A DNA stretch of 64,000 bases from Durusdinium trenchii (Eukaryota > Sar > Dinophyceae > Suessiales > Symbiodiniaceae): contig CAXAMN010006668.1 in assembly GCA_963970005.1 (NCBI GenBank), positions 1,372,940 to 1,436,939 of the forward strand. Reading direction: 5' to 3'. The notes under the pieces were generated by a model. That model had not been told where the DNA came from. It searched no databases and saw nothing but the letters and a program-made list of their open reading frames with translations. Positions 54,801-63,823 of this stretch are shown here, in pieces. The first letter of the stretch is position 1. Each line of letters begins with the position of its first letter. The position numbers and the translations under genes were made by a program.

Positions 54801-57800
54801 TCTTTCAGTTTCATCCCTTGTCTTCTCCGTTACCCGAAGCGTCCGCTCCTGCGTCTCGTCATTTCGACGCTGCGACCCTTCCACGTCTTTTGTTTAGCTT
54901 GCGTCCGCTTATCCAATGTCGCGAGTTGCAACAGACTCTCCGTGATTCGTCCTTGTACTTGTCGATTCATCACTGCTCGACCTCTGCCTTACACGTGCTC
55001 AACGCCCTGACGCGCCTTGTGCATGGGGGGAATGGGGGGTCTGGGGGGTCTTCGATGATTTTCGACAATTTTGTTTCGGATCCTGAAGAGCAAGAGCACT
55101 CAGTTCACGATCATTGGGAGGTAGACGAAGAAGCTAGAACGTTAACAAGAATACACTCGTCTCCTAGGAGAAAGGCGTTCTGCCCGGGTGACGCGCCATC
55201 TTGTCCAGTCGACATGTCACGGATCAAAGACGATAGGATGACTTACCGTCAAGGAAGTCAATTCGAGTCATCAGATTTTGAGGATTGTGTCAAAGACTAT
55301 TGGCGACACTCAGGTAGAGGTATGCATACCAAAACGCACCTCCGATGGACAGGCAAGACTGTGTTCACCCTTAGGGGAAACCACGCTGAATCGGAAAACG
55401 AGGAAGCCAAATCGGCTGCGATAGCGTTATGCAGCACCCCAAAGCGTATGAAAACGATCCCATTGAAGGATATCATTGTCCCAACGTTCGTCTCCGTTAG
55501 CAAAGCCAAGAGCGAGGAGAGTAAAGAACACAGAATAGTTGATGTCAACTTGAGACGTCATGATGGGAAAATAGCATATCGGTACCAGTTCGTGTTGTGC
55601 GAAGAAGACGACAACCTTGCCGCCCGCGACGAGCAGATGGTAATCGATCTGTACGATATAGGTAAAGAGCCCGCATTCATCCTACTGTGTTCAGAGGAAT
55701 GCAATCACTTCACCCACTTAGCGGCGAAGCACGACTGCACCATCGTCACTGTATCTCAGAGCGACGACCTCACTTCACCATACGGAATTGCACGTGCGCT
55801 TGCAGCAGTGCGTTCGGATAAGGATGCAGTAATGTTTGCAGGACCCTGCACAGGCGGATCGGCATGGTCGAGATACAACGCTAAAGTCAGCGATGCGATA
55901 GCTAAATCTATAGAGCTTAAGCGAGCACTATACTGGGACCTTTGGGAACGTTTTGAAACTGTTATGGTTCGTGTTTTGAAGATCGGAGCCGCAGCACTGT
56001 TTGAACTACCAAGATACTGTGCCTATTGGAAAGATCAGAGGGTTCAAAGTTTGTTGAGCGGCACTGATTGCGACTGTCATGTGTTTGATGGATGTATGTA
56101 CGGGTTAGGCGCTGAGTTCAACGATTCACATTCCGACAAGAAACTCATCAAGAAACCTTGGAAGATTGTATCATGGAATCTTGAGTTTGGCAACCAGCTC
56201 AGCAGAACATGTGACAAGAGCCATAGTCATAGAGATTGTGCAGGTAAATACACTAAGACTACTCAATTATATAACAAGAAGATAGTCGGCATCATCCTGA
56301 AGACCGTGACCAAGAGAATCGCTGCATTCCAGAAGTCTGAAAAGATGATGCATGCCGTTCCGTGCCTTATGATTCGAGCCTTGGGTAGTTTCTTCAATGA
56401 GCGCTCAATGTGTGATGCAACATCAAACGAGACTGTATACACATGTTATGAGCATGAGGCACAAACATCACACGCGCGACGGATCGAATCACATGGCATT
56501 CATGATTGTCAAGCATGTTGTGTTCGTTTGTGTGACCACAGCACTGCTTCACCCGTACGCTTCAGCGACGTGGCTATGGAGTCTGTTGGTGGTGTCATGA
56601 ACTATAACAGCAACACGGGCGGCTACCCGACTTTCATCATCAAGATCCTCGATGGCCTGGTTGAGATGAAAGAGCAAGGGCAGATCACCCTGCCTCCAAG
56701 GATGTCGAGGAGTACGCATGGGCTGGATGTGGTCGAAGCATGGATTGCCGTCGGCATTCCTCCGCTCGTCCCGTTATCCATCAACTATGCAATGTCCAGG
56801 ACAAAATCCGACGACACCAAATTCTTGACCGCTTCACTGAAGAAGTTAGTGGGCTACATGAACGAGGACGAGAAGAAAGAGGCTACAGGCGACCTGGTAA
56901 GATGCTATAAGCTATCCATGGCCTCCATCAAAGGGCGCTTCGGGAACGATGCGAATGGGGTTTTCAGCAACCTCTCTCGCTACCTTGTGGAGCCTGAGGA
57001 GATTGGGGCGATTGATGACTTATGGGACGACGTCCGCGCCTTCATCAACAACGGCAGACTCAACGACACCATGGTTGCCTACCAGCAATGGAGGAACCTA
57101 TCCGGGTCCGCCGGTGAGAGCATGAACATGCGTGAAGCCGCGGATCCGTCAGATCACGTCTATGCTACCCGCCTTGAGAGTTACTACACGATCTTCAGCT
57201 CGATCTTCTATCACACCTCTGACAAACTCACCAGCCGAAACGCGAAGGAGAAGGTACAAGAGCTGATAGATACGGTGAACAGAGAAGTCCGTAACATGGC
57301 ACTGGCAATAAGAGTCCACAACTTGGATAGCACATTGGACAAGATCCACGTGATCGATGTGCTCGAGGACCTGATTACCAGGAAGAGAGGACTGCCGAAG
57401 TACAGGTCGGCGGCTCAGAACCATATGGAGACCTTTTTAGGCTCCATGAGTGTTATGGTGCAGTACCTTGACAACTGCAAGCCTATGGTAGCCACGATAA
57501 TACCAGGTGAACTCAGATTCATGAGGGAGAAAGTTATGCCGATGATCAATCAGTGGATCCCGGTTGAACCCACAATGTTTCGAGTTCAGTACAACGCGGC
57601 TGCAGCGGAGAGCGGGAGGCAAGATGAGTACAACCGACGGGGCAGCGCCTTCAAATCCTACACCGACTATATCGGGGAGTTGAAGAAGAAAATCGAGGAC
57701 AAAATTATCCCCCCGTTGCCATTTTGGAACATGCAGGATAGTGAAGGTCCTGAGCCTCCTGACGTTGCTCATAGACCAAAGTGGTGCCCGCCGCTTCAGA

Positions 57801-60800
57801 TATATGGTGACTTCACTAGGCCGACGGCCAAACCAATGCCTCGCGCACCAAGACCTCCTCCACCGTCGTCGACATTCGAACAGCAGAACTTTTCGGAACG
57901 TCCTTCCGACAGTTCAACTGGGCATGGGTCGGCGTCCTACAAGCGGTGGGGAAGAACAGGTGGATCAACATCCACTGGTGCGGCATCAAAGGACATCTCA
58001 GTCACTACGTGGTTTAGAATGCCGTTTCCGATTGGGGCAGACAAGTACTACGTATTTGGGAAAGACTATTTTTCGCGAGACATGAAGGTCTACGCAATGG
58101 TCAGCACCAATCAGGTGCCAACCGGGCACACCGTAGAAGGTCCCTGTACCGTTAACGGACAGATGACATGGTTGCAGTACTTACGAAGGTTGACGTCGTA
58201 TTTGATGTTCTGGCATGGGGGGTACCAAGAGACGGTGATCGATCGGAACTACCACAAAGAAGACGCCCATTGGTTCGCTCAATATACCAACATCTACGAC
58301 TCAACGCAAGTGTCACTTGCTGGAGGACTACCATCTCCGAGGACGCTATACAACCTTTGTTACCCAATGGAAGCCAAGGTGAGTGACGAAGCGGAATTGG
58401 AGCTAAGGATGCGTGAGACATTGAAGGGCTTCATCCCAAGTGTCACGTGTCAGCCAGCGTCTCGCACCATTGACGGTGGGAGTGTGCACTGTGAGTTCAT
58501 CGGCGCCATGAAGACCAGTAAGGTGATTCTGATGTCGGACTTCGAGTACATCACCAAGTCGAATTCCGGGAAACAGACAGTGTTCGCCCAGAGCTTATTG
58601 TCACTTGGATGGGATAAGGTCATCAACATGTCATGTACGCCTGAGTACAAGAAGGGAGTGGTGACGGATTCATATGGCTTCATCGACTTCGTTCATGATC
58701 GAATTGACGATGTCAAACGCCATGAGCCCACGTCCATCCATGTGTGGTTGTCATTGAGCCATCTAGTGACTGCGGGCGAGAAGGGGACATACAAGACTGT
58801 GATTGTTCCCACGGACTTCGTTCCAAGACTCAGGGATGTGATCATCAAGCTTGACGCATGCTGCCAACTACCTACGTTCGTGAGGATTTGCGCAGACGTG
58901 GAGTTTCACCACGCCGTCGGTTCGTTCGGTAAGATCGCCAACATGATCAAGGACGAGCTGTCGCTGAATGGCATGATGTCCACGACGTCGGACAGATTCT
59001 GGCGAGCCATTTCGGTCGCCGGAGGCGGTCACCCCTACTCTATGAAGTCTGGAACCTCTTTGGTCCACGCTGTCATGGAAAAGTACTTGTTCAGAGAAAA
59101 GATGCTCGCTTCTTGCTTTATGGCACCGGATCCCTTGACCGAAGCGAATAGCCTCCATGATCCCAACCTGGAACACGTGTTGCAGGACAAAGAGAGGTTG
59201 TATCAGTACTTGTTCGGAGATTCCGTAAGAGGAAGCCATGCATATCAGTCCACTGCGGGACCTTCAGGTGAGAATGAGTCTGAGAGGAGGAAGAGGGAGA
59301 AGGTAAGGAGAGAGAACAAGATGCCATGGATGGATGAGTACTGGGGAGTCCTTCAGCCAGAACCAATATACTCGAGGACTCAAAGGTGGTACGTCATTGA
59401 TGACTTCAAGGAGGGTGAGGAGATTTGTTGCGATTACTGTTTGGTCTGCAATCCCATAGACTCCGATTTGAAGGACGATTGCTATGCGGAATGCATCAAC
59501 GGAGCAGCAAATAGATGCCGTGGGATGTCCGCAGAAGACTACGTCCAGAAGCGATTTCATGCATGTGCTCGATTGCTTCACAACTTCGGCATGGGGCAAA
59601 CGGTATCTTCTCCCACCGTCACGATCTCCGAGATGAACCCGCACGTAGACATGATGAGGTTCTTGCACGAAGCGATGATCATCTTCAACGGGAACCCAGG
59701 TTTCCAGAAGGAGATCTCGTTCTTCGGGGGGATCAGGTTGTCATCAACAATGACGGAGAACTTCTTCAAAACGAGGAGAGGACCCAGCATCCATGTGGAA
59801 AAGCAGATAATCGGCAGCGCCAAGTACTACCAGGGATCCTATGACCTTGGAAATGTGTGCTACACCAAATACCTCAAGACCATATTGGAGCCCGATGTAT
59901 TTCGCACCATGTTCGGAGATGATCCCACGGAGGAACGGGTAGGTGATATGGTGGAAGCGCTGCTGGGCATGTTGGAAATTGCTCAACTCTTCAAACACCT
60001 GTTCTTGGGATGGGGTGACATTGAGGCTTTGAGGACGGGATTAGAAGAATCCATCAAGCGCGTCACTGCATCGCTGTACGACAGGACAACGTATGAGAAC
60101 CGAAAGCGATCGATGATCAGAACACTGGACCCGCACTCTGATGAGGCGGCAAACGTGGCACTGATTCTCGTTCGCATGAGGACCATGCCGCCTCCTGAAT
60201 TCGACATCGACCACTTCTTCGAAATTGGGAAAGAGCCGGAACAGGGAGCAGAAGCTACTGACCAACCCGAGGCCGAAGGTGTCGATATGGAAACTGAATG
60301 TGAACAGGAGAAGGAGGAGCAAGACGTTGACATGTCCGACCCGAAGACATCAATACTGCAAGCCATCGATGAATTCGAGAAGAAGATCGGGCAAGCAGAA
60401 TTCTGCATCCACTGCATGAAGTCGGGACATACAACTCTCAATTGCGAGAAGATCCCTTCATCTTCACCTACAGTCACCTCAGTGTTGAGTGATTGGAAGA
60501 AGAGAGTGAAGGGAGAGGTTGCACCCGACGATGTACCATCCGGACATCCAACCGAGGAGCCTAAGAAGAAGAAGCAGAGAGCATCGCCTACTCCAGACAG
60601 GAAGGTCGACAGCGAGTTTAGGCGAAAAGAAATGTTGAAGGCAAGAGTCGTGACAATGTTTGACCATGACGGGTTCACATTGATTGAAAGTGCCGATGGA
60701 GTCGAAGGAGGGACACATTCCTACAATGGGCGAAAGCTTGCGGAAGTAGGCCCTAGGGACATGAGGGTCGTGTACGAATTTGTAGAGAAGGCATTTGTGC

Positions 60801-63331
60801 ACTCCAGTTCCCTCAAACCAAGGGCATGTCATCACTTCTATCCCCTACCGACACGGAGGGAGAAGGGATACAAGCCGATCGACCCCATGACGATGACCGG
60901 GAAGGTAGAATTAGTACCGATCAACGGAGTCACTTTCGCGGCACAGAACTCCGATTATGGCAACCACAAGTATCCGACTCCAGACTGTCGAGTACCAGAA
61001 TACAGCCAAGCGAGCCAGGCCCTGAGTCGTCGATTGGGAGCGAAGTTGAGGCATCGAATTGGACGCCAGTTCAGGACAGGAGGAAGACTCACACCAATCA
61101 AATGCGATGAAGGCGCATGGGTGTCATGGGAAGACCTGTTAGGTGATAACGCAGTTTGGGAAGACGGTTATCACTATGGCAACATTGACATCGTGACCAA
61201 GAAGGCGCGTTTGGAGAAGTACTTCGACCAGAACTATGAGTGTTTCCGCATAACCAAGAGGATCAGATTCCAGATGTTGGCGGTCCGCGTTCACCCTGAT
61301 GAACTCAATGATCCTGATGACCCGATGGAGAAGGAGTGGATTGACGAACTCAAGGGCATGGGAATCTCCAAAGGAAGACTTCACTATAGCGATGGATGGT
61401 GCTTTCCCGTGGCCGTAAGAGCAACCTCAGCACACTCATCGGACGGCGGAGGTTATGACGTTACCATCAACATCGACCACATTGGATCGAGAATGACCAA
61501 CGACATGGCCCTATCCATGGTGACTGCATTTCACGCTACCAACCTTGGAGCGCTGACTTCAATCATGCGACGGGGGCTAGTGCCAGGAGGTCTCGGTTCG
61601 TCGGGAAGGGATTCTATCCACTTCACATGTTTTCCGCCATGGGCATGGGAGCAAGGCTACAAGGGAAAACCTTGGCTGGGTCGCAAGGTCGCATTGAGTG
61701 ATCGCCCAGTGGTTCTCTACATTCCGGTGTGGAAGCTGCAGGAGTACGGGCTTCTCATCTCAGCGACTGGATCTCTATTGGTTGAGGACGTCGTTCCCTT
61801 CGATGAGGTTAAAGGGGCATGGTTGCAATGCGACAATGCAGAACCCGGACAGCCTGAGGAGATCGAATGGATCAGGTTACTCAATAGAGAACCCGACCCT
61901 GGAAGCTACCTTGTTCTGGAGTCCAAATACGGAAACCCGATCATGACCCCACGCTACCAAAAGCTCGAGAGTTTAGCGGTTGAGGTTCAGGACGATACCT
62001 ACTCTGAGGACGACGCCAAAATCTCAAAGCTGCTGGGCATGATCGAGGAGAGTGGTGTCTACCCAGAATATGATAGCACCGAGTGGCAGGAAATCTTTGA
62101 GGAGATCGTGTACCGCCGAGCAATGAAAGACTATGACTCAAGACCGTGTCCTAACTGTCTTGGCGAAGTCGATGTGCGATTGACGATATGTCCGCACTGC
62201 GTAGCGGTTTTGATCGCAAATGGGAAGCTCACGCATGTGGTACCCAAGGAGACGAGGGACCGCAATCAACGATCACCTCCGAGAGATGTACCAGCCAGCT
62301 CTTCCGGTGAGGCAACTTCTTCTGCAGGTGCAAACATTGATGAAGTCATCAAGAAGGCACGCGAGACAGCCGAAGAAGTCATTGACGTTGAGGAATCCGA
62401 AGGAGAGGAAGGCGAGGAAGTTCCTATCATTTTGAAGGAACGACCGGATGAAGCCGAAGGCGAACCCGAATATCGGGAGGTCCCTCAAGATGGATACGGG
62501 AATGAACTTCCACAGCCTTTCCCCTTCGCAATTGACGAATTGCCGCAAGAAGCTGCGATCCCCATCGACCACAACTTTGCAGTCACACAGCAATTTGATC
62601 TGAGGTTGATGAAGTTGATCAAGAGCTTGGCCAACGCAACGTTCGACATCAACTGCTTTGAGAGTCGTGAAGACGTACTGCGAAAGTTCGACGATGGACA
62701 GCGGCATGATACTCCATACAATAGATGGCCATTAGTACCGAATGATCCGGATACTGGGTTTCCAAGACGCCTTCAGAGAGCCGAGGTCGTAAGCATGAGC
62801 AAATGGACCAACGACACGTATGCAACCGAAGCGTGGCAGATCTATGAATTCCACGCCCACGTTATTCATCCGATGATGATCACTGCAATTCGCTGCGGGC
62901 TTAGCCACAAGTACCTCAAGGAGGTCGGCAGCACTCGGCGTAACATGAGTGATCCAAAGGCTCGAAGATCTGAGACCCAGGAAGAGATCATCGAGAAACT
63001 GGCATTCATCTCAAATTTCATCAGACGCTTGATAAGGAAGACCTTTGGAGCGAGCCGATATAGTTACTACCAGAAACCAGATGACGAAGGTGCCGCTCCA
63101 TACAAATTCATCGACATTAGCCCCGCCATCAAATCGGAGCGAAAGAATGTCACAAAGGAGATCCTCGTTGCATGCCGCTACTATGGCATAGAGGTATCCG
63201 ATATTCAAGCACAGAAATTGAAGCTCTTTGAGGAGCAGATCCGAAGGGGAAACCCAAGGAACGTTGAGCTCATCAAGGACTACATTGGCTTTGTCGGAGC
63301 TGACTACATGCGACAACTCACGAATGGTTGA
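51890..63331 (+). CDS. RT-RNase H frame of retroelement 2 with a giant C-terminal extension
   Basis: 3,813 codons. By residue from 51890: Lys/Glu-rich region 60-125; RT with Asp370 and YVDD 464-467; RNase H with Asp688, Glu733, Asp768, Asp821 (ADIHTKG). After about residue 860 comes non-copia sequence: methyltransferase-like block 1259-1452 (AGPCTGGSAWSR with Cys1320, LFELPR near 1372); long helical region; unassigned alpha/beta region about 2040-2420; CCHC zinc knuckle 2839-2852 (CIHCMKSGHTTLNC); Tpt1/KptA-like domain about 3040-3310; zinc ribbon from 3420 (CPNC...CPHC); acidic linker; conserved-looking C-terminal domain about 3560-3813. The open frame across 11.4 kb argues that the tail is translated and has been under selection. 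Confidence 0.9.
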   Translation: MGSDGRRLFHNSPRPKDYLTPEEWQKLSVKDRAMAKKAGEHVDRVVDRLTKKAKGLGSSTDKREDEEPDELLKDLEDVKKDDDGGSEKKAKKDKKDKKAKKDKKSKKEKKSKDKEDEGEGGPSLAMPTTFREWDADDDEDPWSPKSFTSESTCVPSDEEFLTDWDESAMWEDSDDSLSMAAWKMENVYNPLSGQICCCITGDPMDNDIVDEPFPTMPCVVRDTQHRPKLMGNRLFNAVVSRPVSRAEILSNKKAMQSMLDEWGGLWDEETFDGSWLREYDEIVATSKKKGEEVHLARVHGIYVEKNYQLPDDDPKRKFKGRGVLLGDQVKNQNFEAALFQDLGNSPATFEAARWADFYGCLEGNDVQMADAIRAYIQALLGGVPCWAELPWEAWPKHLQEEITRRGLKRPMCRVNKALYGHPDSGTMWERHCDESVRALEFKPVGPEWPSMYYHEKLDLLLVIYVDDLKLAGPKENLKKGWDLLRSKLRIEPETEVGLYLGCVLSKGEDKLADGSKVTTMTYDMSALLKMSVVKYLDIVGKDTILKNVATPMLPDVTKDHPSRAPCSTQKGLAVTCTWCGTCFSPDQAASKARSTDDDVKSDTKEQPRGTLAPHAASLLMKLLYAARIARFDLLRAINVLARNVTTWTVADDAKLHHLMCYVHHSADQKMIGWVGDSKTDLSLALFADADYAGCGQSLKSTSGAHMHVQGKRTRFPLAGGSKRQGCVSHSTPEAEIVAADYALRTLGIPSISAWETLMRTPPRIVFYDDNQAMINVMRSGRNPTMRHMERTHGISITWLYEMFKRDYLLLVYEVTARMAADIHTKGFDDANSWRHACMLINILSHDGLRSQALLDLMKPTHDGLSYAKQLQKDRHSKVPTYPYTTIPVVPPQLYQPGLSSKEGLQEIPGCDPYVMVRTPKLYRLRPPRAPPDMAYLRSTWILQDAQWQQIEDKVDPNLEPVRFDRWVERAFFQFHPLSSPLPEASAPASRHFDAATLPRLLFSLRPLIQCRELQQTLRDSSLYLSIHHCSTSALHVLNALTRLVHGGNGGSGGSSMIFDNFVSDPEEQEHSVHDHWEVDEEARTLTRIHSSPRRKAFCPGDAPSCPVDMSRIKDDRMTYRQGSQFESSDFEDCVKDYWRHSGRGMHTKTHLRWTGKTVFTLRGNHAESENEEAKSAAIALCSTPKRMKTIPLKDIIVPTFVSVSKAKSEESKEHRIVDVNLRRHDGKIAYRYQFVLCEEDDNLAARDEQMVIDLYDIGKEPAFILLCSEECNHFTHLAAKHDCTIVTVSQSDDLTSPYGIARALAAVRSDKDAVMFAGPCTGGSAWSRYNAKVSDAIAKSIELKRALYWDLWERFETVMVRVLKIGAAALFELPRYCAYWKDQRVQSLLSGTDCDCHVFDGCMYGLGAEFNDSHSDKKLIKKPWKIVSWNLEFGNQLSRTCDKSHSHRDCAGKYTKTTQLYNKKIVGIILKTVTKRIAAFQKSEKMMHAVPCLMIRALGSFFNERSMCDATSNETVYTCYEHEAQTSHARRIESHGIHDCQACCVRLCDHSTASPVRFSDVAMESVGGVMNYNSNTGGYPTFIIKILDGLVEMKEQGQITLPPRMSRSTHGLDVVEAWIAVGIPPLVPLSINYAMSRTKSDDTKFLTASLKKLVGYMNEDEKKEATGDLVRCYKLSMASIKGRFGNDANGVFSNLSRYLVEPEEIGAIDDLWDDVRAFINNGRLNDTMVAYQQWRNLSGSAGESMNMREAADPSDHVYATRLESYYTIFSSIFYHTSDKLTSRNAKEKVQELIDTVNREVRNMALAIRVHNLDSTLDKIHVIDVLEDLITRKRGLPKYRSAAQNHMETFLGSMSVMVQYLDNCKPMVATIIPGELRFMREKVMPMINQWIPVEPTMFRVQYNAAAAESGRQDEYNRRGSAFKSYTDYIGELKKKIEDKIIPPLPFWNMQDSEGPEPPDVAHRPKWCPPLQIYGDFTRPTAKPMPRAPRPPPPSSTFEQQNFSERPSDSSTGHGSASYKRWGRTGGSTSTGAASKDISVTTWFRMPFPIGADKYYVFGKDYFSRDMKVYAMVSTNQVPTGHTVEGPCTVNGQMTWLQYLRRLTSYLMFWHGGYQETVIDRNYHKEDAHWFAQYTNIYDSTQVSLAGGLPSPRTLYNLCYPMEAKVSDEAELELRMRETLKGFIPSVTCQPASRTIDGGSVHCEFIGAMKTSKVILMSDFEYITKSNSGKQTVFAQSLLSLGWDKVINMSCTPEYKKGVVTDSYGFIDFVHDRIDDVKRHEPTSIHVWLSLSHLVTAGEKGTYKTVIVPTDFVPRLRDVIIKLDACCQLPTFVRICADVEFHHAVGSFGKIANMIKDELSLNGMMSTTSDRFWRAISVAGGGHPYSMKSGTSLVHAVMEKYLFREKMLASCFMAPDPLTEANSLHDPNLEHVLQDKERLYQYLFGDSVRGSHAYQSTAGPSGENESERRKREKVRRENKMPWMDEYWGVLQPEPIYSRTQRWYVIDDFKEGEEICCDYCLVCNPIDSDLKDDCYAECINGAANRCRGMSAEDYVQKRFHACARLLHNFGMGQTVSSPTVTISEMNPHVDMMRFLHEAMIIFNGNPGFQKEISFFGGIRLSSTMTENFFKTRRGPSIHVEKQIIGSAKYYQGSYDLGNVCYTKYLKTILEPDVFRTMFGDDPTEERVGDMVEALLGMLEIAQLFKHLFLGWGDIEALRTGLEESIKRVTASLYDRTTYENRKRSMIRTLDPHSDEAANVALILVRMRTMPPPEFDIDHFFEIGKEPEQGAEATDQPEAEGVDMETECEQEKEEQDVDMSDPKTSILQAIDEFEKKIGQAEFCIHCMKSGHTTLNCEKIPSSSPTVTSVLSDWKKRVKGEVAPDDVPSGHPTEEPKKKKQRASPTPDRKVDSEFRRKEMLKARVVTMFDHDGFTLIESADGVEGGTHSYNGRKLAEVGPRDMRVVYEFVEKAFVHSSSLKPRACHHFYPLPTRREKGYKPIDPMTMTGKVELVPINGVTFAAQNSDYGNHKYPTPDCRVPEYSQASQALSRRLGAKLRHRIGRQFRTGGRLTPIKCDEGAWVSWEDLLGDNAVWEDGYHYGNIDIVTKKARLEKYFDQNYECFRITKRIRFQMLAVRVHPDELNDPDDPMEKEWIDELKGMGISKGRLHYSDGWCFPVAVRATSAHSSDGGGYDVTINIDHIGSRMTNDMALSMVTAFHATNLGALTSIMRRGLVPGGLGSSGRDSIHFTCFPPWAWEQGYKGKPWLGRKVALSDRPVVLYIPVWKLQEYGLLISATGSLLVEDVVPFDEVKGAWLQCDNAEPGQPEEIEWIRLLNREPDPGSYLVLESKYGNPIMTPRYQKLESLAVEVQDDTYSEDDAKISKLLGMIEESGVYPEYDSTEWQEIFEEIVYRRAMKDYDSRPCPNCLGEVDVRLTICPHCVAVLIANGKLTHVVPKETRDRNQRSPPRDVPASSSGEATSSAGANIDEVIKKARETAEEVIDVEESEGEEGEEVPIILKERPDEAEGEPEYREVPQDGYGNELPQPFPFAIDELPQEAAIPIDHNFAVTQQFDLRLMKLIKSLANATFDINCFESREDVLRKFDDGQRHDTPYNRWPLVPNDPDTGFPRRLQRAEVVSMSKWTNDTYATEAWQIYEFHAHVIHPMMITAIRCGLSHKYLKEVGSTRRNMSDPKARRSETQEEIIEKLAFISNFIRRLIRKTFGASRYSYYQKPDDEGAAPYKFIDISPAIKSERKNVTKEILVACRYYGIEVSDIQAQKLKLFEEQIRRGNPRNVELIKDYIGFVGADYMRQLTNG
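55665..56243 (+). other. Methyltransferase-like domain in the tail of retroelement 2
   Basis: Residues about 1259-1452: FILLCSEECNHF, then VMFAGPCTGGSAWSRYN, ALFELPRYCAYWKD, VFDGCMYGLG, IKKPWKIVSWNLEF. Each piece has a counterpart in the same order in element 1 (VHLFSG; LGGPPCRTVSRLRN; LLESPRDPASYL; FDQGATG; RKPTGVLSNLPM). Homology between the two blocks looks sound. The methyltransferase link itself is weaker here. Confidence 0.5.
61010..61815 (+). other. Tpt1/KptA-like RNA 2'-phosphotransferase domain in retroelement 2
   Basis: Residues about 3040-3310. Known KptA order is LS..LRH; GW....LL; RF; IRA.QGHS; YHGT; I...GL..G.R..VHLS; G.R.G.PVVL; NGVWLT..V. Seen here: ALSRRLGAKLRHR, AWVSWEDLL, RIRFQML, VAVRATSAHSS, AFHATN, IMRRGLVPGG, GRDSIHFT, LGRKVALSDRPVVLYI and TGSLLVEDVVPF. 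The four residues known to act in Tpt1 (Arg, His, Arg, Arg) have counterparts at R3054, H3055, R3177 and R3265. Tpt1 removes the 2'-phosphate left at ligated splice junctions of tRNA by transfer to NAD+. Relatives in the ADP-ribosyltransferase superfamily can modify nucleic-acid ends. Confidence 0.68.
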
Positions 63332-63662
63332 GCATCGGGGTCATACCGACATACTACTTCCGGTACTCCAAGTACTGAGGGATCTTGGGTAATTCATGAT
63401 GACCGTTTTGGCATCATGGGAGTGAGATAGGATTGTGTTTCACGCCGCTGGTAATCGCATGATACCATAGGTAGGTGCACGTGTTCCGTTTGTAGCTCCA
63501 TTACCTGTTTGATCCAGCTTTCAAGCGAATGCAAGATCGTTTGCTAATTCAGTTTTATAGGACATACTGGTTGACCTCCAATGCACTTTTGAGAACATGA
63601 TTCGTTCTCCGGTTTTTACATCCACTCATCTCCCTTCCCCGTCGAAGCACGGATGTGGGGGG
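63332..63662 (+). other. 3' untranslated region and polypurine tract of retroelement 2
   Basis: About 330 non-coding bases after the last stop. They end in GTGGGGGG (63655-63662), directly against the 3' LTR. Confidence 0.75.
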
Positions 63663-63823
63663 TGTCAATAGGGATGAGGTCCCAGTATAGTTGCTATATA
63701 GGTACATGCCATATACCACTTTGGCTCAAGTGCCCAACCAGGTAAAAAGGAGCTTTAGCGCGCGAGCTTCATGTTGAACTAAGGGCTAGAACGGGGCCAG
63801 GGCACACTTTCCATCCGTTCGCA
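63663..63823 (+). repeat. 3' LTR of retroelement 2
   Basis: 161 bp, one difference from the 5' LTR: the leader-like motif at 63716-63730 reads CCACTTTGGCTCAAG. Confidence 0.93.

Larger units (their letters stand above)
46396..63823 (+). mobile_element. Retroelement 2: giant Ty1/copia LTR retrotransposon (17.4 kb), near whole
   Basis: A 17,428-bp element with 161-bp LTRs (TG to CA) differing at one base, a GATTT target duplication and a G-rich polypurine tract. Copia order is seen: gag, protease, integrase, RT, RNase H. About half of the element lies after RNase H and codes for a tail of almost 3,000 residues with domains foreign to copia. A short leader frame (46667-46879) and two long frames (46911-51839, 51890-63331) cover nearly all of it, so coding is spread over more than one frame, with about two interruptions. 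One LTR difference in 161 points to a young insertion. Confidence 0.92.

Noticed and set aside
55020-55060. G-rich triple repeat as a regulatory G-quadruplex
   Set aside because: It lies inside the open frame of retroelement 2 and simply encodes a Gly-rich linker.
58510-58800. SGNH/GDSL-like hydrolase in the tail of retroelement 2
   Set aside because: VILMSDFEY and VWLSLSH faintly recall blocks of that family, but the catalytic pattern is not convincing.
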